A stretch of DNA of 64,000 nt from contig JAKQHT010000023.1 in assembly GCA_029557895.1 (NCBI GenBank), positions 1-64,000 of the forward strand, written 5' to 3'. The notes below the pieces were generated by a model. The model did not search any database, had not been told where the DNA came from, and saw only the letters and a program-made list of their open reading frames with translations. A program made the translations under genes and the position numbers. This stretch comes from Bacteroidota bacterium (GTDB lineage: Bacteria > Bacteroidota > Bacteroidia > Flavobacteriales > Flavobacteriaceae). Below are positions 1 to 10,455 of the stretch, in pieces; the first letter of the stretch is position 1; each line of letters starts with the position of its first letter.

Positions 1-1
1 T

Positions 2-3000
2 GCCGTGCCCACTGCGGAAGCGGGTGCCAACTACACGATTCCTATCTCTACGCCCTATGCCCTTACGGCCTCTTCGACAGATGCCGATGGGATTGCATCG
101 CACACCTATACATGGGAGCAGTACGATTTGGGACCTGCCGGTGTTCCTACCCAAACAACTGCCACCGGACCTCTTGTCCGGTCGTTTGAAGGAACCACCA
201 ATCCTACCAGATATATACCTAGATTACAAGATTTGGTAACTGTTAATGGCTCTACCGACTGGGAAAAACTTGTATCAGTAAGTAGAGCGATAAACTACCG
301 CGTAACCGTCAGGGACAATGATGTAAGAGGAGGGCAAACGGCCGTTGACGATATGACAGTAACTGTGACCAATACGGCTGGCCCTTTTATAGTAACAGCA
401 CCCAATACCAACGTGACTTGGTCCGCAGGAAGTACCCAAACCGTTACTTGGGACGTGGCAGGAACCACTGCGTCGCCAATAAGTTGTGCCAATGTGGACA
501 TCTTTTTGTCAACAGATGATGGTTATACCTATCCAATTACCCTATTGGCCAACACGCCAAACGATGGCTCGCAATCCATAACAGTACCCAATACCCCAGG
601 AACCCAAAACAGGATTATGGTAAAGGCTTCCAACAACATTTTTTTTGATATCTCTAATACAAACTTTACGATTTCCGGCCCTTGTGTCGCCAATATACCC
701 ACTGGATTGGCAGTCACCGGTATTGGGGGAACCAGCGCAACATTGAACTGGGATGAAGTCTACTCTTCAACCTATGATGTTAGGTACAGAGAAGTGGGAA
801 GCAGTACCTGGATTACAATCGCTACCTCCAATTTTTCTTTAGAATTGACAAATCTTGAACCTTTGACCAATTATGAAGCACAGGTGAGAAGCAAATGCGC
901 AGAAGGAGGCAATTCAGATTACAGCGATTCTATTTTCTTTATTACAACTAATATAAGCTACTGTAGTTCAAACGGAAATGATACGAGCGACGAATATATA
1001 GGAAGGGTACAGCTAAACACTTTGGACAATAACAATTCTGGCCCAGGAACAAGCGGTACCGGCTATTCCGATTTTTCTTCCAACCCTTCATTGACCACTG
1101 ATTTGGTCGCTGGCACTCAATATTCCATAACCATTACACCTGTCTGGACAGGGACTACCTATCCTGAAGGTTATGCCGTTTGGATTGATTACAATCATGA
1201 TGGTGATTTTAATGACACGGGGGAAATGGTTTGGAGCAGTTCAGCAACAACCAACACTCCTGTTACCGGAAATTTTACAGTTCCAGAAAACATCGCTTAC
1301 TATGGGCCAACGAGAATGCGCGTTTCAATGAAATACAACGCCATTCCAACTTCGTGTGAATCTTTTAATTATGGCGAGGTTGAGGATTATACCATAAACT
1401 TGATGTATGATGGATTGTTATTTGCCAACAACATCTGGACACCCAATGCTCCATCTGAGTTAACCTCTGGCGCAAACGCTTTGGTAATGAACGGGACTTT
1501 TAACCTGAACGACGATATCGCCCTGAACAATCTTACCATTAACAGTGGTGCAGAAATGAATGTGCTGCAGGGTCAATCTGTTGAGTTGAACGGCAATTTG
1601 ACAAGTAATGGCAATTTTATCCTTAATTCGAGTTCAAACCAGTATGCCAGCCTTATTGCAAACGGAACCGTTTCTGGGAATGTAAAATATCTGCGTCATG
1701 TCAATATTAATGCCTCATCTGGCGGCAACGATTTGATCTCTGCGCCTTTGACAGGCCAAACGTTTGGGGCTTTTGCTGCAGAAAACACTAACATCGTCTC
1801 TAACCCCAATAACGCATCAGAAAAACTATTTGGTCATTTTGATAAAATCACGGGGACATACCAGACTTATGATACGGATCTTCCTTCTGATGCATCAATA
1901 CTGTTGAGTGCGGGCATAGGTTATAGGGCTGCCTCCACCGACAATGGCACTTTTGCATTTGAAGGAAACGTCAACACAGGAATTGTCAATGTCAATATCT
2001 CTAACACCGGGCCTTCTTATGCCGAATGGAATTTAATAGGGAACCCATACCCTTCGTACATCAAGCTTTTCGACTTTTTAAGTGCCAATATCAACGAATT
2101 CTTGCCTTCGAGCGCCGCTATTTATGGATATGACGGCAATGCCGCTGATGGTTGGAAAATTCTTAACCTCGCTTACGCAACGGCAAATCCAAACGCTATT
2201 ATTACACCTGGGCAAGGGTTTTTTGTGTCTTCAAAAGTTGGGGGCGGAACGGTAGTTTTTAATCCCAGCTTCAGAACCATTGCTTCCGGTAACGCTCTTT
2301 TGGATGATGACTTCATCGAAGGAAGGGAAGTGGTTGATGGAGATATAGCACATTTAAACCTGTCAATGACTTCTGCTTCAAACAGTTTTAAAACCGATTT
2401 TTATTTTACAAATAATGCTTCAAAAGGCCTTGATATTGGTTATGATGCCATAGTGTTCAATGGTGTAGCCCCCGGTTTTGCCATTTATTCCCGTTTGGTA
2501 GAAGAGAATGCCGGCAATGATATTGCTATCCAAACTTTTGGTTTTGATGATTTGGACGACAACTTGACAATTCCGATAGGGGTCAATGCTTCCCTTGGGC
2601 AACAAATCACGATTGGAATGCCAACCAACACCCTAACAAACGGTATTGGTGTCTATCTCGAGGATAGGTCCAACAATACGTTTACAATGCTTAACACTAA
2701 TGATTATGTTTTTACTGCAGACAGTAACTTGTCAGGAGTTGGGCGCTTCTACTTGAGGTTTGATACCTCTGCTTTGGGGCTCGACCAAAATGGCTTTGAA
2801 TCGTTAGTTGTGTATGCCACTTTAACCCCAAAACAGATTGTCATTAATGGACTTCTTTCAGAAACCACAAAAGCAACGGTTTATGATGTTCGGGGAAGAC
2901 AAATGATGGCAATGCCTCTTATTGAAAACGTAGCCAGACAAGTAATTGACATCAACAATTTGAGCTCTGGTTTTTATGTGTTGAAAATACAAGGCAAGAA

Positions 3001-3034
3001 TGGTGTTTTGAGCCAAAAGATTGTCGTAAAATAA
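2..3034 (+). CDS. Type IX-secreted protein, probably the C-terminal part of a reprolysin-like metalloprotease (5' end outside window)
   Basis: The frame is open at the left edge, so the N-terminus, including any catalytic domain, is missing. What remains is about 1,010 residues of extracellular modules. The first 230 residues have the Ig-like layout that follows the catalytic domain of flavobacterial M12B-like secreted proteases (TVTNTAGPFIVTAPN, then a GSTQTVTWDVAGT stretch). A fibronectin type III-like domain follows at about 232-315, and a GEVED domain ending in YGEVEDYTINL at about 455-470. A long beta-rich region comes next, and the last 80 residues (VYDVRGRQMM ... SGFYVLKIQGKNG) form a type IX sorting domain. 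The protein should therefore be exported by Sec and moved across the outer membrane by T9SS. The protease identity is inferred from module order, because no HExxH motif lies in the window. A strong terminator follows. Confidence 0.75.
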   Translation, partial: AVPTAEAGANYTIPISTPYALTASSTDADGIASHTYTWEQYDLGPAGVPTQTTATGPLVRSFEGTTNPTRYIPRLQDLVTVNGSTDWEKLVSVSRAINYRVTVRDNDVRGGQTAVDDMTVTVTNTAGPFIVTAPNTNVTWSAGSTQTVTWDVAGTTASPISCANVDIFLSTDDGYTYPITLLANTPNDGSQSITVPNTPGTQNRIMVKASNNIFFDISNTNFTISGPCVANIPTGLAVTGIGGTSATLNWDEVYSSTYDVRYREVGSSTWITIATSNFSLELTNLEPLTNYEAQVRSKCAEGGNSDYSDSIFFITTNISYCSSNGNDTSDEYIGRVQLNTLDNNNSGPGTSGTGYSDFSSNPSLTTDLVAGTQYSITITPVWTGTTYPEGYAVWIDYNHDGDFNDTGEMVWSSSATTNTPVTGNFTVPENIAYYGPTRMRVSMKYNAIPTSCESFNYGEVEDYTINLMYDGLLFANNIWTPNAPSELTSGANALVMNGTFNLNDDIALNNLTINSGAEMNVLQGQSVELNGNLTSNGNFILNSSSNQYASLIANGTVSGNVKYLRHVNINASSGGNDLISAPLTGQTFGAFAAENTNIVSNPNNASEKLFGHFDKITGTYQTYDTDLPSDASILLSAGIGYRAASTDNGTFAFEGNVNTGIVNVNISNTGPSYAEWNLIGNPYPSYIKLFDFLSANINEFLPSSAAIYGYDGNAADGWKILNLAYATANPNAIITPGQGFFVSSKVGGGTVVFNPSFRTIASGNALLDDDFIEGREVVDGDIAHLNLSMTSASNSFKTDFYFTNNASKGLDIGYDAIVFNGVAPGFAIYSRLVEENAGNDIAIQTFGFDDLDDNLTIPIGVNASLGQQITIGMPTNTLTNGIGVYLEDRSNNTFTMLNTNDYVFTADSNLSGVGRFYLRFDTSALGLDQNGFESLVVYATLTPKQIVINGLLSETTKATVYDVRGRQMMAMPLIENVARQVIDINNLSSGFYVLKIQGKNGVLSQKIVVK

Positions 3035-3051
3035 TAAATTCAAAAGTTCAT

Positions 3052-3083
3052 AAAAAGTCCAGATGATCTATCTGGACTTTTTT
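3052..3083 (+). terminator. Rho-independent terminator shared by convergent genes
   Basis: The arms AAAAAGTCCAGAT and ATCTGGACTTTTT pair perfectly around a GATCT loop and end in a T-run. It sits just after the stop codon of the secreted protein and over the end of the convergent exonuclease gene, so it can work in both directions. Confidence 0.85.
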
Positions 3084-3792
3084 ATATATGAATGATTTCG
3101 TTTTGGTGGAGGATATCCTCGCCACGCAAGCGCAACAGTATTTGGGCTACGGCAATTGTGTCTTTTTCGCAGTAGGCAACGATACGGTCAATGTTGCTTT
3201 CTTCATAAAAAACCCTTGCAACATCGCTACCATCGATATCATCTTTTGGAGATGGAATGCCCAACACATTGGTCAGCAACTTTAAGGATGTATAGTTTTT
3301 GTAATCGCCAAATTTCCACAATTCCAAAGTGTCGAGGTGTGGCACTTCCCAAGGTTTTTTACCAAAAAGGTTCAATTTATTGGGCAATTCCATATTGTGG
3401 ATGATGAGACGCCTTGCGATATATGGAAAGTCAAATTCTTTTCCGTTATGTGCGCACAACAGATGTTTGGATTGGCCAAAATGTGTGGATACCAAGTTTT
3501 TGAAATCGTTTAAAATTGATTTTTCATCACCATGGAATGATGTGACCCTAAAATTGCGAACATCACCCTGGAGTTTAAAATAACCAACGGAAATGCAAAC
3601 GATTTTTCCAAATTCGGCCCAAATACCTGCGCGTTCATAAAATTCTTCTGCCGAAACATCACCTCTCTGGTATTGAGATTTAAGGGTCCATAATTGTTGT
3701 TTGGCTGCGTCCAAATCTAAAAAACTTCTTGCTTCGGGAACGGTTTCTATATCCAAAAACAGGATGTCTTCGAGATTGAGCTTGTGTATCAT
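3082..3792 (-). CDS. Predicted 3'-5' exonuclease, PolB-like (RNase H fold)
   Basis: This 236-residue protein has the DEDD exonuclease motifs in order: LFLDIETVPE (Exo I, Asp14 and Glu16), HNGKEFDFPYIARRL (Exo II, about 115-130), and YCEKDTIAVAQILLRL near the C-terminus (Exo III). The layout matches the stand-alone family related to the proofreading domain of family B polymerases (Pfam PF10108 type). The substrate and pathway are unknown, but 3'-5' degradation of single-stranded DNA is likely. It is the last gene of a minus-strand run after ogt and the serine hydrolase, 13 bp beyond the latter. Confidence 0.8.
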   Translation of the reverse strand: MIHKLNLEDILFLDIETVPEARSFLDLDAAKQQLWTLKSQYQRGDVSAEEFYERAGIWAEFGKIVCISVGYFKLQGDVRNFRVTSFHGDEKSILNDFKNLVSTHFGQSKHLLCAHNGKEFDFPYIARRLIIHNMELPNKLNLFGKKPWEVPHLDTLELWKFGDYKNYTSLKLLTNVLGIPSPKDDIDGSDVARVFYEESNIDRIVAYCEKDTIAVAQILLRLRGEDILHQNEIIHI

Positions 3793-3805
3793 TTCAAGGA
3801 TTTAT

Positions 3806-4969
3806 TTAGGATATGCCCTTGCTTTCCATCATTTTATAGGCTTCTTCTATATAGGTAGTAATGTCTTCGGTAAATTCTTCACCCTCATGATGTGGCGCGT
3901 TTAGATGTCCGAGCCTCACGATGATGACATTGTCGTTGGGTTCAACAATAACATATTGTCCAAGATGCCCGCGCATCATGAAGAATTTTTTATCGGCGGT
4001 ATTTTTGAGCCACCAGCCGTAGCCGTATTCGGGGCTTTCAGGAAAGCGAGGCGTCAGGGATTTTGCAATAAATGCAGAATCAAGAAGTTGCTTGCCGTTC
4101 CATTTTCCAAAATCTTTATATAACTTCCCGAAACGGGCAAAATCTTTGGCATTGCTTGCGATGCAGCAGTAGGCTTTGACCATATCGTGGTCTTCGCTGT
4201 CCACTTGCCACAAAGTAGAATGCTCACTGCCCAGTGGTTTCCAAAAACTTTCGGTGAGATAGTCATATAATTTTTTTTCAGTGGCACGTTCAATGACCAT
4301 CCCGAGCATTTGCGTATCGCCACTGGCATATTTAAAAGCTTTTCCGGGTTCATCAACGACTTTCAAACCCATGATGACTTTGTCCAAATCGTCATCAAAA
4401 TAGGAACGGGTGGTAATGGATAGCGGCGAATAATAGGCTTCGTCCCAATCGGTGCCCGATGACATACTCGACAAATCGCCAACGGTCATTTTTGCGCCTT
4501 TGCCTTTACCAAATTCCGGGATGAAGTCGCTTACGGGCTGGTCAAGACTTTTTATGTAACCATCCATAATGGCCTTGCCCAACAATGCCGATACGTAGCT
4601 TTTTGCCATTGAAAAAGAGTTGGTTTTTGAACCGCTATCAAATCCATCGTAATAGTTTTCAAACCAGACGCTGTCGTTTTTGATAATCACATAAGCAATG
4701 GTTCCCAATGTGGCATTGGTTTGCTTTAATTTTTCTGTTTCTGTAGCGGTGTTATAGTCCTTGTGGTTGGGCCAAGGTTGTGCTGTTTGATTTTTAACCT
4801 CTTGATTGTCAAATTCTTTGTAATCTTCCAGATACGCCGTAGTGTAGCCTTTTAAGTAAATTGTCCGTGAGGCTTTAAGCAAATAATCGGTATCTGTTAC
4901 ATAAAGTAAAGCCACTAAAAGCACCGCTAATACAATTAGCCATTTTATGGTTTTTATTAGATATTTCAT
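3806..4969 (-). CDS. Membrane-anchored serine hydrolase, beta-lactamase/NylB-like family
   Basis: The start at 4969 puts a single membrane helix (KWLIVLAVLLVALLYV, residues 9-24) at the N-terminus. The longer frame would run into the ogt gene. The catalytic SxxK motif is SMAK at 120-123. A Tyr-Ala-Ser triad (YASGDTQ, Tyr214) follows, and a RGHLGQ block replaces the KTG box. This combination is typical of class C-like esterases and 6-aminohexanoate-dimer hydrolases rather than of true beta-lactamases. The bulk of the 387-residue protein should face the periplasm. The substrate is unknown, so antibiotic resistance should not be assumed. It lies 55 bp downstream of ogt on the same strand. Confidence 0.8.
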   Translation of the reverse strand: MKYLIKTIKWLIVLAVLLVALLYVTDTDYLLKASRTIYLKGYTTAYLEDYKEFDNQEVKNQTAQPWPNHKDYNTATETEKLKQTNATLGTIAYVIIKNDSVWFENYYDGFDSGSKTNSFSMAKSYVSALLGKAIMDGYIKSLDQPVSDFIPEFGKGKGAKMTVGDLSSMSSGTDWDEAYYSPLSITTRSYFDDDLDKVIMGLKVVDEPGKAFKYASGDTQMLGMVIERATEKKLYDYLTESFWKPLGSEHSTLWQVDSEDHDMVKAYCCIASNAKDFARFGKLYKDFGKWNGKQLLDSAFIAKSLTPRFPESPEYGYGWWLKNTADKKFFMMRGHLGQYVIVEPNDNVIIVRLGHLNAPHHEGEEFTEDITTYIEEAYKMMESKGIS

Positions 4970-5024
4970 AATTGATAGAATAGAGTTTTTAAATATAAAA
5001 AATTTATACGAAAAACCATCTGAA

Positions 5025-5495
5025 TTAAAACAAGGTTTGTTGTTTGTGGGTGTTTTCGTGTTCCAAAAGCCATTTTTTACGGTATAGACCGCCGGCATAG
5101 CCAACAAGCGAGCCGTCACTGCCGATGACACGGTGGCACGGCACGACTATCCAAATTGGATTTTTGGCATTGGCAGAAGCTACGGCACGAATGGCTTTGA
5201 CATCACCTAATTTTTTGGACAGTTCGAGATAGGACATCGTTTTTCCAAACGGTATGGCACATAATTCGCGCCATACTTTTTTCTGAAATTCTGTTCCTTT
5301 AGGATTTATTTTGAAGTCAAACGAAGTGCGTTTGCCCTGAAAATAGTCGTCTAATTGCTTTACTGCACGTTGTAAAACTTTAGGTACTTTTTCCGAAACC
5401 TTTCCTTTGTCCAAAACCGATATTTCAGCAATGCCGGTTTCATTGCCTGCTATCCGCGCAAATCCCAAAGGTGTTATGACGGTACATTCTTGCAT
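5025..5495 (-). CDS. ogt: Methylated-DNA--protein-cysteine methyltransferase
   Basis: The 156-residue protein transfers methyl groups from O6-alkylguanine in DNA to its own cysteine. The acceptor motif IVVPCHRVIG carries Cys120, followed by the conserved GYAGGLYRKKWLLEHE end. The helix-turn-helix arginine-finger region (KAIRAVASANAKNP) precedes it. I place the start at 5495 (MQECTV), which leaves 4 bp after the hemB stop. A longer frame would overlap hemB and adds nothing conserved. Co-transcription with hemB is likely from the spacing; no functional link to heme is evident. Confidence 0.9.
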   Translation of the reverse strand: MQECTVITPLGFARIAGNETGIAEISVLDKGKVSEKVPKVLQRAVKQLDDYFQGKRTSFDFKINPKGTEFQKKVWRELCAIPFGKTMSYLELSKKLGDVKAIRAVASANAKNPIWIVVPCHRVIGSDGSLVGYAGGLYRKKWLLEHENTHKQQTLF

Positions 5496-5499
5496 GGTG

Positions 5500-6474
<975 letters not shown>

Positions 6475-6508
6475 TTAAAGTTTTTTGGCTAAAGGGTAAA
6501 GTTTATCA

Positions 6509-7414
6509 TTAATAAATCCATCCTCTTGGGTTTTTCAAGACTTCTAAAAGTTTTTCCTCTTCGCTTCCTGCTTTTGGATGATAATCGTAAATCCATTGTA
6601 CGTGCGGTGGCAAGCTCATCAAAATACTTTCAATTCTACCATTGGTTTTTAATCCGAAAAGCGTTCCTTTATCATGTACAAGATTAAACTCTACATAACG
6701 GCCTCGACGGATTTCCTGCCATTTGCGTTGTGCTCCGTTATAAGGCAAATCTTTGCGTTTTTCCACAATTGGGATGTATGCTTGGAGGAAACTGTTGCCG
6801 ACTTCGGTTACAAAATTATACCAATCTTCCATTCTTGTTCCGTTTGTTTCTTTCAAATAATCAAAAAACAATCCACCAATGCCACGAGCTTCGTTTCGGT
6901 GTGCGTTCCAGAAGTAGTCGTCGCATTGTTTTTTATACTTTGGATAAAAATCGGGGTTGTGTTTGTCGCAAGCGGTTTTACAGGTTTGATGAAAATGTTT
7001 GGCATCTTCTTCAAACAGATAATACGGTGTTAAATCCTGTCCGCCACCAAACCAGGAGTTGATGATTTCAGCATTTTCGTTATACATTTCAAAATAACGC
7101 CAATTTGCATGTACGGTTGGCACCATTGGGCTTTTTGGGTGAATGACCAAACTCAATCCGCAGGCAAAAAAATTGGCTTCTTCAACGTTGAACATCTTTT
7201 GCATTGAATCGGGTAGTTTGCCATGAACGGCAGAAATGTTTACGCCGCCTTTTTCAAAAACATTTCCATTTTCGATAACCCGTGTGCGTCCGCCGCCGCC
7301 TTCGGGACGTTCCCAGATATCTTGTCGGAATTTGGCAACACCGTCAATTTCTTCTAATCCTTTGCAAATAGTGTCTTGTAGGTTTTGTATAAAGGTCAGG
7401 AATTTGTTTTTCAT
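6509..7414 (-). CDS. hemF: Oxygen-dependent coproporphyrinogen III oxidase
   Basis: HemF decarboxylates two propionates of coproporphyrinogen III, using O2, to give protoporphyrinogen IX. The 301-residue sequence shows the family signatures GGGGRTRVIENGNVFEKGG near residue 37, TVHANWRYFEMYN, FGGGQDLTPYYLFEEDAKHF, and RGRYVEFNLVHDKGTLFGL near the C-terminus. The use of HemF points to aerobic growth. The gene leads the hemF-hemB-ogt run, and 178 bp of upstream DNA separate it from the acetyltransferase gene. Confidence 0.97.
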   Translation of the reverse strand: MKNKFLTFIQNLQDTICKGLEEIDGVAKFRQDIWERPEGGGGRTRVIENGNVFEKGGVNISAVHGKLPDSMQKMFNVEEANFFACGLSLVIHPKSPMVPTVHANWRYFEMYNENAEIINSWFGGGQDLTPYYLFEEDAKHFHQTCKTACDKHNPDFYPKYKKQCDDYFWNAHRNEARGIGGLFFDYLKETNGTRMEDWYNFVTEVGNSFLQAYIPIVEKRKDLPYNGAQRKWQEIRRGRYVEFNLVHDKGTLFGLKTNGRIESILMSLPPHVQWIYDYHPKAGSEEEKLLEVLKNPRGWIY

Positions 7415-7592
7415 TGTTTTATATAATTTAAAAGATTGTAGCTAAATCGAGCTGGAGACAATATAAAATTTACTCTTTAAATCCGTTTTGCAACTATCAT
7501 ATAACTGTGAGATTTAGAAAACATTAATTGTCATTTTTTATTTAAAACTTTATTTGCAAGGTTGTCAAAACACCTTACGGTATTTCACAAAT

Positions 7593-8132
7593 TCATACGC
7601 CACAGGACCACACGTAAAGTTCCATATCCAAAGCGGGTTTGTTGGGCGGTGCAAATGCTTTTGGCAAAGTGGCTTTCCACTCAAAACCAGCATTCAGGGC
7701 TACTTTTACGCTGGCCCGGTTGCTTTTGTGGGCAAGTATATGAAGGGTCCTCAAACCAAGATTTTCGGCGGTATGATTACTGATTGCTTTTATGGCCTCG
7801 CTCATCAGTCCCTTGCCACTGTTTTGCCTGTCTATACAATAAGCGAGTTCGCCCTGTTTCTTGTCCCAATTGATGTTCTTGATGATGACAAGCCCTATGG
7901 TATATATGGAATATCGGTCTTTTATTGTAAATACAAACTCTTTATTGTTCTCTGCGGCAGTCATTTTTTTTTTGATATAGGCACGAGTGCCATCGAGGGT
8001 ACTGTTATCGGCCAAAGTTTTAGGAAGGTACTCAAAGAACCATTCGGAATTGGACACAAAGAACTTGTTGAGTTGGAGTGAATCCGTTGTGGCCAAAGGT
8101 ACTATGGAAATGGTATTTGAATTATAAACCAT
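7593..8132 (-). CDS. GNAT-family N-acetyltransferase (RimJ/RimL type)
   Basis: The 179-residue protein has the GNAT layout: an N-terminal strand (TISIVPLATTDSLQL), a central FTIKDRYSIYTIGLVIIKNI strand pair, and the acetyl-CoA loop region YCIDRQNSGKGLMSEAIKAI (Gln/Asn-x-G-x-G). LRTLHILAHKSNRASVKVAL and GFEWKA follow, as in RimJ/RimL-type protein acetyltransferases. The substrate cannot be read from sequence. Its start codon lies inside the last codons of the upstream membrane gene (11-bp overlap), so the two are probably translated from one mRNA. Confidence 0.85.
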   Translation of the reverse strand: MVYNSNTISIVPLATTDSLQLNKFFVSNSEWFFEYLPKTLADNSTLDGTRAYIKKKMTAAENNKEFVFTIKDRYSIYTIGLVIIKNINWDKKQGELAYCIDRQNSGKGLMSEAIKAISNHTAENLGLRTLHILAHKSNRASVKVALNAGFEWKATLPKAFAPPNKPALDMELYVWSCGV

Positions 8133-8883
8133 TGGTTTTTAGTTTGTTTTGGGCTTTTAACAGCGATATGGTTTCAGTCGTTGCTGCCGTGACCGATAGT
8201 GGCAATACGAGTATAATCCCGATGATCGGGATGAACAGGAACAGCATGAATACAATGCCATTACCAATGGCCGAACCCCTGTTTTTCTTCACAAATGCAA
8301 CACTCTCACGGTAACTGAAATGCCGTTCGAGGGTGTAATCCATATTTCCAAAGCCGGCATAATAGGCCTGAAGCAAAAAGAGCAAAACCGTACTGACGAT
8401 TCCCAATATGGGAACAAACCCAATGATAATGATAGGGATGGTGAGCATCAGTTCCATCAGAAGGTTTCGGAAATTGATTCTGATTCCGCGCCAAAGCAGT
8501 GTTCTGAAATTGCCGCTTTTGTGTTTCTGGTTTTGATTGCCAAGCAAATAATTCTCAATTTTTTCGGATACGGGACCCATAAACGGTGCAGAAAGTGCCA
8601 TCACAATATGTTTGAAAAGCAAAAGGCCCAATACCAAAATAAGGATGCCGCTTATAATTTCACTAATAAAGAAAAATGTTTCATGCCCCCATTCCCATAT
8701 CCATATTTTTGAAATGTAATACCCAAAATCGTCAGCCAAGGTATAAGCCAAGACGAAAATAAGGGTGGCTGTCAGAAAACTAATGGCCATGGGAACGCCA
8801 AAATATTTCCAAAGCCCTAACTTAAACATCAATCCGAACGTCCCAGAATAAGCCTTGATACCTTTTAGTGTATTTTTAACCAT
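8122..8883 (-). CDS. EI24-domain (CysZ-like) integral membrane protein
   Basis: The protein has about four membrane helices (for example FGVPMAISFLTATLIFVLAY and ISGILILVLGLLLFKHIVMA) and the conserved hairpin motif ALSAPFMGPVSEKIE that defines the EI24/CysZ family. The start at 8883 (MVKNTLKGIKAYSG) matches the usual beginning of flavobacterial homologues; 11 further residues are possible upstream. CysZ carries sulfate in Enterobacteria, but nothing nearby belongs to sulfur metabolism, so the cargo is unknown. It overlaps the downstream acetyltransferase gene by 11 bp. Confidence 0.8.
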   Translation of the reverse strand: MVKNTLKGIKAYSGTFGLMFKLGLWKYFGVPMAISFLTATLIFVLAYTLADDFGYYISKIWIWEWGHETFFFISEIISGILILVLGLLLFKHIVMALSAPFMGPVSEKIENYLLGNQNQKHKSGNFRTLLWRGIRINFRNLLMELMLTIPIIIIGFVPILGIVSTVLLFLLQAYYAGFGNMDYTLERHFSYRESVAFVKKNRGSAIGNGIVFMLFLFIPIIGIILVLPLSVTAATTETISLLKAQNKLKTNGL

Positions 8884-9342
8884 GAGCCGTTTGTTTAATT
8901 TTTTTCTTTTCCGCAAGAGCTTTGAAGCCTTGTAAGTTCGTTTTGCTGCTGATGTATCATGACATATATCAAAACAAAGGTGTTGTTAATGTTGCCTTAT
9001 GTGTGGGAATGTAAACAAAGGACGCATAATGAAAACTCCAAGCAAGATAATAAATTGCTTGATGCTTAATTGTTTTATACGGTTCCAAAAGGTCATTTGT
9101 TTTTTGTTGTACTGAAAATTAAGGTTTTAATATTTGTCTGTAAATTAGAATTATGTTTTTCAACGCTTTTAAGATGATTGTTTTCTTTTTATAGAAAGCA
9201 ACAGATATGTTTTTGGGTGAAAGAGTATTTAATTTCTTCTAATCAAAGTTTAACTCTTGTTCGCTTTCTGTCGGTTTACATTTAGGTAATCCATCTATAA
9301 ATATTCCGCTAACTATTATTCCCTTTTGAATATCGAATAAAA
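8884..9342. other. Intergenic region with a possible coding remnant
   Basis: No intact gene fits here. At 9239-9349 the minus strand is open for 36 codons just after hemE (FDIQKGIIVSGIFIDG, then KCKPTESEQELNFD and a stop). It has no start codon and looks like the tail of a lost gene. A 7-bp hairpin (CAAGCAA/TTGCTTG) lies at 9039-9061. I see no RNA gene or consensus promoter. Confidence 0.35.
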
Positions 9343-10428
9343 CTATTTTTTATACTCTTTCACAGCATCAATAAATGCTTTGGCATTTTCCACAGGGATA
9401 TTCGGCAAAATACCGTGACCCAGGTTTACGATATAATTGTCCTTTCCAAATTCGTCAATCATTTGGTGTACCATTTTTTTAATGGTCGGAATCGGCGAAA
9501 GCAAACGGCTTGGGTCAAAATTGCCTTGCAACGTGATTTTTCCGCCGGTCAAATACCGTGCGTTTCTCGGCGAACACGTCCAGTCAATACCAAGTGCCGA
9601 TGCTCTTGATTTTGCCATTTCGCCCAAAGCAAACCAGCACCCTTTCCCAAAAACAATAACTTTTGTGTCTTCGGCAAGTGCTTCAACGATTTGGTTAATG
9701 TATTTCCATGAAAATTCTTGATAATCTACCGGTGATAACATTCCGCCCCAACTGTCAAAAATTTGAATGGCGTTGCAACCTGCTTTTACTTTTTCTTTCA
9801 GGTACAAAATCGTGGTATCGGTAATTTTTTGGAGTAATGCGTGTGCCGCAACGGGATTTGAAAAGCAAAAACCTTTGGCAATATCAAAACTTTTACTTCC
9901 TTTTCCCTCAACCACATAGCAGAAAATCGTCCACGGCGAACCTGCAAAACCTATCAAAGGTACTTCGTCGTTAAGCATTTCTTTGGTCAGCTTTACGGCA
10001 TCAAAAACGTAACCCAAAGTTTCCTCGACATTGGGAACAAAAACCTGATTGACCTGTTCCATTGTGCGGATTGGGTTTGGGATTTGCGGTCCGAGATTGT
10101 CTTTCAGTTCAACGTGAATACCCATCGCTCTTGGCACAACCAGAATATCGCTGAACAAAATCGCTGCGTCGGGTTTTACAATTCTGATAGGTTGCACCGT
10201 GATTTCGGCAGCCAATTCAGGTGTTTCGCAACGGGTAAAAAAATCATATTTGTCACGCAAGGCACGGAATTCCGGCAAATACCTTCCTGCCTGACGCATC
10301 ATCCAAACCGGCGGGCGTTCTACGGTTTCATTGTTTAAAGCTCTTAAGAACAGGTCGTTTTTAAGTCTTCCAAAACCCGGATCGGGGATTTGATTGCCTG
10401 AATTCATCACCATGTCATTTTTCCACAT
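9343..10428 (-). CDS. hemE: Uroporphyrinogen decarboxylase
   Basis: HemE converts uroporphyrinogen III to coproporphyrinogen III in the cytoplasm. The signature [17 protein letters not shown] is present, and [40 protein letters not shown] and NLGHGILPN follow in the expected order. The N-terminus is uncertain. The family normally begins near [10 protein letters not shown], whereas this frame has about 20 extra residues with ATGs at 10428, 10413 and 10407; I chose the longest. It begins 27 bp after the hemCD stop, consistent with one hemA-hemCD-hemE transcript. Confidence 0.95.
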   Translation of the reverse strand: MWKNDMVMNSGNQIPDPGFGRLKNDLFLRALNNETVERPPVWMMRQAGRYLPEFRALRDKYDFFTRCETPELAAEITVQPIRIVKPDAAILFSDILVVPRAMGIHVELKDNLGPQIPNPIRTMEQVNQVFVPNVEETLGYVFDAVKLTKEMLNDEVPLIGFAGSPWTIFCYVVEGKGSKSFDIAKGFCFSNPVAAHALLQKITDTTILYLKEKVKAGCNAIQIFDSWGGMLSPVDYQEFSWKYINQIVEALAEDTKVIVFGKGCWFALGEMAKSRASALGIDWTCSPRNARYLTGGKITLQGNFDPSRLLSPIPTIKKMVHQMIDEFGKDNYIVNLGHGILPNIPVENAKAFIDAVKEYKK

Positions 10429-10455
10429 TTCTACCAAATTGTAAATCTCTATTGG

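Noticed and set aside
3806-4969. Beta-lactamase resistance gene
   Set aside because: SxxK is present but the KTG box is replaced and the YxS triad fits NylB-type esterases, so resistance is not supported.
3806-5131. Longer start for the serine hydrolase
   Set aside because: The extra 54 residues overlap ogt and come before a clean membrane anchor at 4969.
7554-8081. Long plus-strand open frame opposite the acetyltransferase gene
   Set aside because: It is a shadow of the GNAT gene, which has clear family motifs on the minus strand; the plus frame has none.
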